From NCBI RefSeq assembly GCF_003324525.1, contig NZ_QGDC01000001.1, positions 310,001 through 374,000 on the forward strand: DNA of 64,000 bases, given 5' to 3'. The DNA comes from Mucilaginibacter hurinus. GTDB lineage: Bacteria > Bacteroidota > Bacteroidia > Sphingobacteriales > Sphingobacteriaceae. The notes under the pieces were generated by a model that saw only the letters and a list, made by a program, of their open reading frames with translations, searched no databases and was not told where the DNA came from. Numbering within the stretch: position 1 is the first letter of the stretch; each line of letters begins with the position of its first letter. Positions 25,807 to 33,436 of the stretch are shown here, piece after piece. The position numbers and the translations under genes are program-made.

Positions 25807-27519
25807 ATGATACAAAAAACCCTTACTATACTCTTTTATTGCCTTATTTATTATACATCTGCCACCGCCCAGGACATCATTATTAGCAGGTATTATCCTG
25901 ATGACACTTTTCGCTACCCGCTTGATCTCCCGCCCAGCACAGCCGGTTCATTTGGCGAAATGCGGCCTAATCACTTCCATTCGGGGCTTGACTTTAAAAC
26001 AAACCAGCGCGTGGGCTACCCGCTGTTTTCGGTATATGATGGTTATGTATCACGCGTGCGTATACAATACGGAGGCTTCGGACGAGCAATTTACATTACA
26101 CATCCCAATGGCTATACATCAGTTTACGGCCACCTGGAAAGTTTTACGCCTGAAGTAGAACGCCTTGTTCGCCAGTATCAATACGAAAAGCAAACGTATG
26201 AAGCAGATTTTTACCCGCTGGACTTTCAGATACCCGTGCGCAAAGGTCAAAAAATAGGCGTTGCAGGTAACGCTGGCGCATCGGCAGGGCCGCACCTGCA
26301 TTTTGAGATACGCGATAGCAAGACTGAAGAAACCATCAACCCGCAACTTTTCGGTTTAACCATACCTGACAAGGTGCCCCCTACCATATTAGCCGCAGGG
26401 ATATATCATCTTAACGGTGCACCTTTTAGCGAGAAAACCAAGAGACAATTTTTAAATGTTACCGGGGCAGGCAGCACCTACCGTTTGGCAGGTGCTCAAA
26501 CGCTGCAATTGAGCGGCGAAGTTGGTTTTGCGCTAACAACGCATGATATGAACAGTGTATCGCCAAACCGCAATGGCATTTACCAGGTTGAGTTGAAGCT
26601 TGATGGCAAAACTATTTATACTTACGCCATTGAGCGTTTTGCATTTAACCAAACGCGTGCTATCAACGCTTATATTGACTATCCTGCCTACCTGTCATCG
26701 CGCAGGTGGATGCAAAAATGCTTTGTGCCTCCGGGTAGCAATGCCGGTATTTATCCGCAATCAATAAATAATGGTATTATTAATTTTAATGATGATGCGT
26801 TGCATGAAGTAGAATATGTAGTTAAAGATGTAGCCGGCAACACGTCAAACCTTGTTATTAAAGTGCAATCAAAGGCCACCGTACCTGCGCCATTTAAACC
26901 GGAGGGTATACTTTTTAAGTATAATAATGTAAATATTTTTACCAATGATAAAATAAAAGTAACCATAGATACCGGGAACCTATACGACGATCTGGACTTT
27001 AAGTACGTGAGGCTGCCGCGTAAACCGGGCGCGTTATCTGAAACCCATCGCATACACAATAAATTTACACCGCTGCACGAGGGATTTAATTTATGGATTA
27101 AACCCGATAGTACTATTGGCAGGTATGCAAATAAGGCTGTACTGGTAAATACGGCCGGCAATGTTGCACCCGGAATTTACGAAGATGGTTATGTAAAAGG
27201 TAAATGTCGCTTTTTTGGAGATTATTATTTAAGGGTAGATACAGTCGCACCCGTGATCACGCCTATCAATATCACGGATGGCGCCAACTTAAAAGCAGCC
27301 AAAACAATATCGCTTAAAATGAGCGACAACCTATCGGGGATAAAAAAATATTCGGGCAAAATTGACGGCAGGTGGGTGTTAGTTGAACATGATTATAAAA
27401 GCAAACAGTTAAGATATTACTTTGATGCTGATATTAGTGCCGGAAAGCATACATTTGAACTGACTGTTACAGACAATGAGGACAATGTAGCCCACTACAC
27501 AGCCGACTTTTACAGATAA
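25807..27519 (+). CDS. Secreted M23-family metallopeptidase
   Basis: Predicted periplasmic peptidoglycan endopeptidase or amidase activator, 570 residues. After a signal peptide (cleaved near residue 22, TAQ) comes an LytM domain at about residues 50-175, with the zinc motif HSGLD (His58, Asp62) and PHLHFE (His162, His164), so the zinc site is complete. The remaining 390 residues are beta-rich (for example ISLKMSDNLSGIKKYSGKI) and look like immunoglobulin-type domains with no clear enzyme motif. It sits between the FAH gene and bcp with gaps of three and five bases. Confidence 0.9.
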   Translation: MIQKTLTILFYCLIYYTSATAQDIIISRYYPDDTFRYPLDLPPSTAGSFGEMRPNHFHSGLDFKTNQRVGYPLFSVYDGYVSRVRIQYGGFGRAIYITHPNGYTSVYGHLESFTPEVERLVRQYQYEKQTYEADFYPLDFQIPVRKGQKIGVAGNAGASAGPHLHFEIRDSKTEETINPQLFGLTIPDKVPPTILAAGIYHLNGAPFSEKTKRQFLNVTGAGSTYRLAGAQTLQLSGEVGFALTTHDMNSVSPNRNGIYQVELKLDGKTIYTYAIERFAFNQTRAINAYIDYPAYLSSRRWMQKCFVPPGSNAGIYPQSINNGIINFNDDALHEVEYVVKDVAGNTSNLVIKVQSKATVPAPFKPEGILFKYNNVNIFTNDKIKVTIDTGNLYDDLDFKYVRLPRKPGALSETHRIHNKFTPLHEGFNLWIKPDSTIGRYANKAVLVNTAGNVAPGIYEDGYVKGKCRFFGDYYLRVDTVAPVITPINITDGANLKAAKTISLKMSDNLSGIKKYSGKIDGRWVLVEHDYKSKQLRYYFDADISAGKHTFELTVTDNEDNVAHYTADFYR

Positions 27520-27524
27520 ATATT

Positions 27525-27986
27525 ATGACAATACTTAAAGAGGGCGATAAGGCTCCGGGCTTTAGCGCAAAAGACCAAAACGGTAAAACCGTTTCATTAG
27601 CAGATTATGCCGGCAAAAACGTGATCCTGTATTTTTATCCTAAGGATGATACGCCAGGCTGCACGGCCGAAGCATGTGATTTCAGGGATAATTATCAATC
27701 GCTGCTGGGAAAGGGTTTTGAGGTGATAGGTGTAAGTACAGACAGCGAAAAATCGCACAAAAAATTTGAAAAAAAGTACGATTTGCCTTTTGTGCTGATA
27801 GCTGACGAGAGCCAGGAGATTGTACAGGCTTATGGCGTTTGGGGCGAAAAAAACATGTTTGGCAAAAAGTATATGGGCACCATTCGTAAAACATTTATTA
27901 TTGACGGCGAAGGGGTTATAAAAAAGATTATTGATAAAGTAAATACCGAGAACGCGTCTGAACAGGTGTTAGCGATTTTCAAATAA
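27525..27986 (+). CDS. bcp: Thioredoxin-dependent thiol peroxidase (Bcp)
   Basis: Peroxiredoxin that reduces hydrogen and organic peroxides with thioredoxin as donor. The peroxidatic cysteine Cys46 is in DDTPGCTAEA and the resolving cysteine Cys51 follows five residues later, the classic Bcp/PrxQ arrangement. The 153-residue length is normal. It is the third gene of the FAH-M23-bcp run, with a five-base gap; a trxA gene is encoded at 39530. Confidence 0.94.
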   Translation: MTILKEGDKAPGFSAKDQNGKTVSLADYAGKNVILYFYPKDDTPGCTAEACDFRDNYQSLLGKGFEVIGVSTDSEKSHKKFEKKYDLPFVLIADESQEIVQAYGVWGEKNMFGKKYMGTIRKTFIIDGEGVIKKIIDKVNTENASEQVLAIFK

Positions 27987-28010
27987 AAAACATACTTCCC
28001 TTTTTATATT

Positions 28011-28018
28011 TATTTTTG
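28011..28018 (+). promoter_or_regulatory. Candidate -7 box upstream of transketolase genes
   Basis: TATTTTTG matches TAnnTTTG, 20 bases before the ATG at 28039. No TTG is present at the -33 distance, and the region is T-rich, so the match could be chance. Confidence 0.35.
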
Positions 28019-28038
28019 CGCAAAATTAAACCTGTTTA

Positions 28039-28884
28039 ATGAAACAAGACTTAGAACAACTACAGAAGACAGCAAGCCAGGTAAGGCGGGATATTGTCAG
28101 AATGGTACATTCATGCCAGTCGGGGCATCCCGGCGGCTCATTAGGCTGTACCGATTTTTTAGTGGCTCTTTACTTTTCGGTAATGAATCACAACCCCAAA
28201 TTTAATATGGATGGCGTTGGTGAGGATTTGTTTTTCCTTTCTAACGGGCATATATCACCAGTATTTTATAGTGTATTAGCACATTCCGGCTATTTTGACC
28301 CTAAAGAACTTGCCACTTTCCGTAAGCTTGATTCGCGTTTACAGGGCCACCCTACTACGCATGAGCATCTCCCGGGCGTTCGTATTGCTTCCGGCTCGTT
28401 AGGCCAGGGCCTGTCCGTAGCCATCGGTGCCGCATTGGCCAAAAGGCTAAACGGCGATAAGTCATTGATTTACAGCCTGCATGGCGACGGTGAATTACAG
28501 GAAGGCCAGATATGGGAAGCGGCCATGTTTGCCCCGCATAATAAGGTCGACAATTTAATTGCAACTGTTGATTACAACGGGCAGCAAATAGATGGGCCTA
28601 CCGAAATGGTATTATCACTTGGTAACCTTAAAGCTAAGTTTGAAGCCTTTGGCTGGGATGTTATAGAAGGTGAAGGTAACGACATAGCTAAAGTACTAAA
28701 GGTATTGGAAGAAGCTAAAGGCCGTACGGGCAAAGGAAAACCGGTAATGATACTGCTGAAAACAGGCATGGGCTACGGGGTTGACTTTATGATGGGCAGC
28801 CATAAATGGCATGGCGTAGCGCCTAATGATGAGCAGTTAGCCGTAGCATTAGCACAATTAGAAGAGACTATAGGGGATTATTAG
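28039..28884 (+). CDS. Transketolase, N-terminal subunit
   Basis: Thiamine-diphosphate-binding half of a two-subunit transketolase, 281 residues, for the non-oxidative pentose phosphate pathway. The motifs SGHPGGSLGCTDFL, GSLGQGLSVAIGAAL and the diphosphate/metal motif GDGELQEGQIWEA are intact. The other half, carrying the catalytic glutamate, is encoded 60 bases downstream. Split transketolases of this type are known in archaea and many Bacteroidota. Confidence 0.93.
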   Translation: MKQDLEQLQKTASQVRRDIVRMVHSCQSGHPGGSLGCTDFLVALYFSVMNHNPKFNMDGVGEDLFFLSNGHISPVFYSVLAHSGYFDPKELATFRKLDSRLQGHPTTHEHLPGVRIASGSLGQGLSVAIGAALAKRLNGDKSLIYSLHGDGELQEGQIWEAAMFAPHNKVDNLIATVDYNGQQIDGPTEMVLSLGNLKAKFEAFGWDVIEGEGNDIAKVLKVLEEAKGRTGKGKPVMILLKTGMGYGVDFMMGSHKWHGVAPNDEQLAVALAQLEETIGDY

Positions 28885-28889
28885 TTAAG

Positions 28890-28944
28890 TTGTGAGTTAT
28901 AGTAGCTTATTGCATGCAACTCACAACACGCAACTTACAACACA
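28890..28944. repeat. Inverted and direct repeats between transketolase halves
   Basis: TTGTGAGTT (28890-28898) is the inverted match of AACTCACAA (28918-28926). Two nearly identical 14-base units, CAACTCACAACACG (28917-28930) and CAACTTACAACACA (28931-28944), run directly into the ATG of the second subunit. The hairpin could affect translation or messenger stability of the downstream gene. Confidence 0.5.
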
Positions 28945-29910
28945 ATGAAGAAATACACTTACACAGATAAAAAAGACACGCGGTCGGGATTTGGTGACGG
29001 GCTTTTAGAGGCGGGAAAGCGTAACGAACAGGTTGTTGCCCTTTGTGCCGATCTTGTTGGCTCATTAAAAATGCAGGATTTTATAAAGGCCTTTCCTGAA
29101 CGTTTTATACAGGTGGGTATTGCCGAAGCTAACATGATGGGTATTGCCGCCGGTTTAACCATCGGGGGTAAAATCCCTTTCACCGGCACCTTTGCTAATT
29201 TTAGCACCGGCCGTGTATACGATCAGATACGCCAGTCGATAGCTTACTCTGATAAAAACGTAAAAATTTGCGCATCACATGCCGGCCTTACGCTGGGCGA
29301 AGATGGCGCTACGCACCAGATACTGGAAGACATAGGGCTGATGAAAATGCTGCCTGGCATGACGGTTATTAACCCATGCGATTATAACCAGACCAAGGCG
29401 GCTACCATAGCCATAGCAGAACATGAAGGTCCTGTTTATTTACGCTTTGGCCGGCCGGTTGTGCCTATTTTTACCGATGCCGATCAGAAATTTGAAATTG
29501 GCAAGGCATGGATGGTGAACGAAGGTGCCGATGTATCAATTTTTGCTACAGGCCACCTGGTATGGGAAGCCATCCAGGCAGGTGAAAAACTGGCCGAAGA
29601 AGGTATTGACGCCGAGATTATCAATATACATACCATTAAACCTTTGGACGCAGAAGCTGTCCTAAAATCAGTAGCAAAAACAGGTTGCGTGGTTACGGCT
29701 GAAGAACATAACCGTTTGGGCGGCTTAGGTGACAGCATAGCACAATTGCTTGCCACTAACACCCCGGCTCCGCAGGAGTATGTGGCTGTTAACGACAGCT
29801 TTGGCGAAAGCGGAACTCCGGCGCAGCTGATGACCAAATATGGTTTAGATGCCGCGCATATTGTAGCTGCCGTTAAAAAAGTAATGGCCCGCAAAAAACA
29901 AAACGGGTAA
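28945..29910 (+). CDS. Transketolase, C-terminal subunit
   Basis: Second half of the split transketolase, 321 residues, holding the pyrimidine-binding and C-terminal domains. The catalytic glutamate lies in QVGIAEANMMGIAAGL, and HAGLTLGEDGATHQ and the C-terminal fold region (VTAEEHNRLGGLGDSIA) match the family. Similarity to 1-deoxyxylulose-5-phosphate synthase C-terminal domains is expected, but the separate N-terminal subunit upstream points to transketolase. Confidence 0.93.
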   Translation: MKKYTYTDKKDTRSGFGDGLLEAGKRNEQVVALCADLVGSLKMQDFIKAFPERFIQVGIAEANMMGIAAGLTIGGKIPFTGTFANFSTGRVYDQIRQSIAYSDKNVKICASHAGLTLGEDGATHQILEDIGLMKMLPGMTVINPCDYNQTKAATIAIAEHEGPVYLRFGRPVVPIFTDADQKFEIGKAWMVNEGADVSIFATGHLVWEAIQAGEKLAEEGIDAEIINIHTIKPLDAEAVLKSVAKTGCVVTAEEHNRLGGLGDSIAQLLATNTPAPQEYVAVNDSFGESGTPAQLMTKYGLDAAHIVAAVKKVMARKKQNG

Positions 29911-29941
29911 GTTCTTTATTTAAGGATTAAAACTACACCAG

Positions 29942-30496
29942 ATGCCCGCACAGGCTGAAGACGAAGAAATATTAAGTAAATTTCGGGACGAAAAAACCAG
30001 GAATGAAGCCTTTAACCTGTTACTTAAAAAGTACCAGCAGAAACTGTATTGGCATATCCGCCGCATGGTAATTAATCATGACGACGCGGATGACCTGGTG
30101 CAGGATGTATTTATAAAGATCTGGAAAAATCTTCCCGGCTTTCGTAATGACGCGCAGCTGTACACCTGGATGTACCGCATTGCCACCAATGAGTGCATCA
30201 CTTTTTTAAATAAAAAGAAACTGAAGAACAACGTCCCGCTGGACGATGTAGCCTATGAATTAGCTGAATCGTTAGCTGATTCAACGTATTTTAATGGCGA
30301 TAAGGCGCAAATGAAGCTGCAACAGGCTTTACTAACCTTGCCAGATAAGCAGCGGCTGGTATTTAACATGAAGTATTTTGATGATATGAAGTATGAAGAA
30401 ATATCAGATGTACTTGGTACCAGTGTTGGCGCTTTAAAGGCGTCCTTTCACTTAGCAGTGAAAAAAATTGAGGCGTATTTGTTAAACAATGAATAA
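29942..30496 (+). CDS. ECF-type RNA polymerase sigma factor
   Basis: Alternative sigma factor of 184 residues with sigma region 2 (DDADDLVQDVFIKIWKNL, about residues 45-62) and region 4 (LPDKQRLVFNMKYFDDMKYEEISDVLGTS, about 133-161), joined by a short linker, and no region 3. It is the first gene of a three-gene unit; the second encodes a protein with one membrane helix that is the likely anti-sigma factor, and the third a Spy-like periplasmic protein. This layout suggests an envelope stress response. No autoregulated promoter was recognised upstream. Confidence 0.9.
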   Translation: MPAQAEDEEILSKFRDEKTRNEAFNLLLKKYQQKLYWHIRRMVINHDDADDLVQDVFIKIWKNLPGFRNDAQLYTWMYRIATNECITFLNKKKLKNNVPLDDVAYELAESLADSTYFNGDKAQMKLQQALLTLPDKQRLVFNMKYFDDMKYEEISDVLGTSVGALKASFHLAVKKIEAYLLNNE

Positions 30497-30546
30497 TTAA
30501 AAAATTGTTGTTAAACCTTTGTAGAATATTTTAATCTAATGAGGGT

Positions 30547-31386
30547 ATGAAGAACGATATGGAGAACAAGGATTGGCTAAATGAATTTGAAACATTGAAA
30601 CAGGTTAATGCAAATAACCCGTTTACAGTGCCTTCAGGGTATTTTGGTGACCTTACTGAACGTATCATTTCCCTTAAAAACATAGCTGCATCACACGCCG
30701 GACATGAGGGTTTTGTTGTGCCGGAAGATTATTTTAGTACGCTAAGCGATAACATACAAAGCCGTGTAAAGGTCGAAACTGCGGCAGGCGCGCACAATGC
30801 CGGCTTTGAAGTGCCCGTAAACTACTTTGACGAACTAAGTGCTAATATTCAAAGCAGACTGACGCTTGAAGGTGCAGCGCGTAATGAGCATGCCGGGCTT
30901 GAAGTGCCGGAAGGTTATTTTGAGAACCTGCATCAGCAGGTTACGGCACGTGTAGCTATAGAAGAAGCGCTTAATGCACCTGCAGAAAATACGTTTGATG
31001 TTCCTGCGGGGTACTTTGATCGCCTGAATGAGGCTATTTTAGAGAAGACGGTAAATACCGAAACACTTGAAGTTACTGGCCAGCCTTCGCAACCCCGGGG
31101 TATTGTACGACGGATGTTTGCATCCAATATTTACAAATATGCCGTGGCTGCCTGTGTAACAGTTGCTATAGGGGTAACCTTTATTTTAAATTCAAATAAA
31201 AGTATCGCCCCTGCCGAACAAAATGCATCTTCATATTTGCATAGTCGTTTATCAGATATTCCTGTTAGCGAAATAAAAAACTATGTTGAGCAGAATTTAG
31301 ATGCAGGCGAGACACAAACAACGTTGGTTAGCGACGAAAACATTAACGACGACGAGATACTTGATTATATAGATACGCAACTTTAA
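30547..31386 (+). CDS. Membrane protein with five VPxxYF repeats, putative anti-sigma factor
   Basis: 279 residues. Five copies of a unit with the core FxVPxxYFxxL lie at about residues 26, 56, 87, 118 and 150, a period of 30-32 residues; between them are charged helical stretches such as SANIQSRLTLEGA. A membrane helix follows at about 197-216, preceded by basic residues (RGIVRRM), which predicts the repeats to be cytoplasmic and the last 60 residues periplasmic. Related proteins usually seen after ECF sigma genes carry the VPxxYF motif once, so this is an expanded form. The position after the sigma gene suggests anti-sigma activity; this is inference. A start at ATG 30559 is also possible. 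Confidence 0.75.
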   Translation: MKNDMENKDWLNEFETLKQVNANNPFTVPSGYFGDLTERIISLKNIAASHAGHEGFVVPEDYFSTLSDNIQSRVKVETAAGAHNAGFEVPVNYFDELSANIQSRLTLEGAARNEHAGLEVPEGYFENLHQQVTARVAIEEALNAPAENTFDVPAGYFDRLNEAILEKTVNTETLEVTGQPSQPRGIVRRMFASNIYKYAVAACVTVAIGVTFILNSNKSIAPAEQNASSYLHSRLSDIPVSEIKNYVEQNLDAGETQTTLVSDENINDDEILDYIDTQL

Positions 31387-31388
31387 TA

Positions 31389-31877
31389 ATGAATAAGCTG
31401 GCCAAATTTATATGCTTTATAATATTTGTGCTGGGTGTTAGTTATCATGCCTTTGCACAGGTGCCTGGCGCCGCACAAGGTCTCAGGGATAACTATCAGC
31501 ACCGCGGTACTACGGGAAAGCAACCCGGAAGCAGGCTGGCTTTAATTAAGAAAGAGTTTTTGAGCAAACAGCTTAATCTTACACCAGAAGAGTCGAAGAA
31601 ATTCTGGCCGTTATACCGCCAATATCAACAGCAGCTTATTAATATACGCAGGCTAAAAAGGCTTAACAGCAGCGATGCGCAGGCCAACGGAACCGAGCAG
31701 TTAAAAAAAGAACTGTACTATGAAACTGAAATGGTTAATATCCGCAAACGCTACCAGGAAGAATTTTTAAAAATTCTATCTGCCGAAAAAGTAAGCGAGC
31801 TGTATAAAAGCGAACGCGAGTTTAACGATGAGGTAATTAAGCAGCTTAGCGAACGCAGCGAAAGAGCCGGTAATTAG
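31389..31877 (+). CDS. Spy/CpxP-like periplasmic protein
   Basis: Predicted periplasmic helical protein of 162 residues. A signal peptide (FICFIIFVLGVSYHAFAQ, cleaved near residue 24) precedes a helical region with the motif LNLTPEESKKFWPLYRQY, an LTxxQ-like segment found in Spy/CpxP and heavy-metal sensor proteins. A charged helix continues to the end. It starts two bases after the repeat protein, so it belongs to the sigma operon and may act as stress sensor or as chaperone output. Confidence 0.78.
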   Translation: MNKLAKFICFIIFVLGVSYHAFAQVPGAAQGLRDNYQHRGTTGKQPGSRLALIKKEFLSKQLNLTPEESKKFWPLYRQYQQQLINIRRLKRLNSSDAQANGTEQLKKELYYETEMVNIRKRYQEEFLKILSAEKVSELYKSEREFNDEVIKQLSERSERAGN

Positions 31878-31944
31878 TACCGGTATTAGGTGGATGTGTT
31901 GCAGCCACATTATTAAGTTCCCACACACTTCTGATAAGATTAGT

Positions 31945-31952
31945 TAACTTTG
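31945..31952 (+). promoter_or_regulatory. -7 promoter box upstream of aminotransferase
   Basis: TAACTTTG matches TAnnTTTG, 41 bases before the ATG at 31994. No -33 TTG is present at normal distance. Confidence 0.5.
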
Positions 31953-31993
31953 TAGGTTAAACAATTAACTTTAGCGTCTGCTGATTAATAACT

Positions 31994-33184
31994 ATGTCCA
32001 CCCTTCGTCAATTATTTCTGGCTAACAACGCTCAAACCACAAATTTCCCGTTACTGCTGGAATTTGTACGTGCAGAAGGAATTTACATGTATGACGCGCA
32101 GGGAAAAGCCTACATCGACCTGATATCCGGCATCGGTGTAAGCAATTTAGGGCACCGGCATCCGGCGGTGGTTGACGCGATAAAGGATCAATTGGATAAA
32201 TATATGCACCTGATGGTATACGGCGAATACGTGCAAACACCACAGGTGCGTTTTGCCGAAAAGCTGGTATCTATACTGCCGGATAATCTTGAATCGGTAT
32301 ATTTTGTTAATTCGGGCGCTGAAGCGGCAGAGGGTGCGTTAAAACTGGCAAAACGCTTTACCGGCCGCAGAAAAATAATTGCCTGCCATAATGCATATCA
32401 CGGCAGCACACACGGCGCCCTCAGTGTTATGGGCAATGATGAGTTTAAGCGCGGGTTTGGCCCGCTTTTGCCTGATGTTAGCTTTATACGCTTCAACGAT
32501 CAAACTGACCTGCAACATATTACCGAACAAACAGCGTGCGTAATCATAGAGACTATACAGGGCGAAGCCGGTATACACCCTGCTACTCCAGCTTATATGC
32601 AGGCGTTATATGCACGGTGTAAACAAACGGGCACGCTGCTAATACTTGACGAGATACAGGCCGGCCTGGGCCGCACCGGTAAACTATTTGCCTTTGAGCA
32701 TTATGGCATTGTGCCGGATATACTCCTGTTGGCAAAAGCACTTGGCGGCGGTATGCCGGTTGGTGCCTTTATTTCATCAAATAATATAATGGGGGCACTT
32801 AAGGATAATCCTATACTTGGCCACATCACTACTTTTGGCGGGCACCCTGTTTGTTGTGCGGCCGGATTGGCAGCACTAAATGTGCTACTAGACGAAAAAC
32901 TAATTGACCAGGTTGCCGACAAAGAGATGCTATTCCGGTCATTGCTTGTTCATCCGGCCATTAAAGCCGTGCGCGGCAAAGGCTTGATGCTGGCTGTAGA
33001 GTTTGAAAACTTTGAGCTGAATAAAAAAATAATCGATTGTTGTATAGAAAATGGTATAGTAACCGACTGGTTTTTACATTGCAGCAATGCCATGCGTATA
33101 GCTCCTCCACTAATAATTAGTCATGATGATATAAAAAAATCCTGCGACATTATCATCAAATGCATCAATCAGTGCAGCCAATAA
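31994..33184 (+). CDS. Class III pyridoxal-phosphate aminotransferase
   Basis: Fold-type I aminotransferase of 396 residues, of the acetylornithine/ornithine subgroup. The substrate and cofactor segments NSGAEAAEGALKLA, CHNAYHGSTHGAL, the PLP aspartate in LLILDEIQAGLGRTGK and the Schiff-base lysine in LLAKALGGGMPVGAF are all visible. Neighbours give no pathway hint, so the amino donor (ornithine, acetylornithine, GABA or other) cannot be named. Monocistronic, with a candidate promoter and a terminator at 33228-33256. Confidence 0.9.
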   Translation: MSTLRQLFLANNAQTTNFPLLLEFVRAEGIYMYDAQGKAYIDLISGIGVSNLGHRHPAVVDAIKDQLDKYMHLMVYGEYVQTPQVRFAEKLVSILPDNLESVYFVNSGAEAAEGALKLAKRFTGRRKIIACHNAYHGSTHGALSVMGNDEFKRGFGPLLPDVSFIRFNDQTDLQHITEQTACVIIETIQGEAGIHPATPAYMQALYARCKQTGTLLILDEIQAGLGRTGKLFAFEHYGIVPDILLLAKALGGGMPVGAFISSNNIMGALKDNPILGHITTFGGHPVCCAAGLAALNVLLDEKLIDQVADKEMLFRSLLVHPAIKAVRGKGLMLAVEFENFELNKKIIDCCIENGIVTDWFLHCSNAMRIAPPLIISHDDIKKSCDIIIKCINQCSQ

Positions 33185-33227
33185 TACTGATATACAAATA
33201 AATACCTTCCCGGCGCCCGGTATCACT

Positions 33228-33256
33228 AAAATGCGGTTGACAACCACATTTTTATT
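33228..33256 (+). terminator. Intrinsic terminator after aminotransferase
   Basis: AAAATGCGG and CCACATTTT form a stem with one mismatch around TTGACAA, and a T-rich run (TTTTTATTT) follows. It lies 44 bases after the aminotransferase stop. Confidence 0.68.
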
Positions 33257-33436
33257 TAGAGTTAATTGGTACGATTTATGTAAAATACTACCTGACCAAT
33301 AGGATGTAGTCCTTTACCTGCGTTTAAACGCAATTTATTCGTACACGATGCCCTGTTTTCTGGTCATTATTTAATACATCCGGCTCAACGTTGTATTTAA
33401 TTAAAAGTATAAAAAGTATAAAAAACATACATAAAC

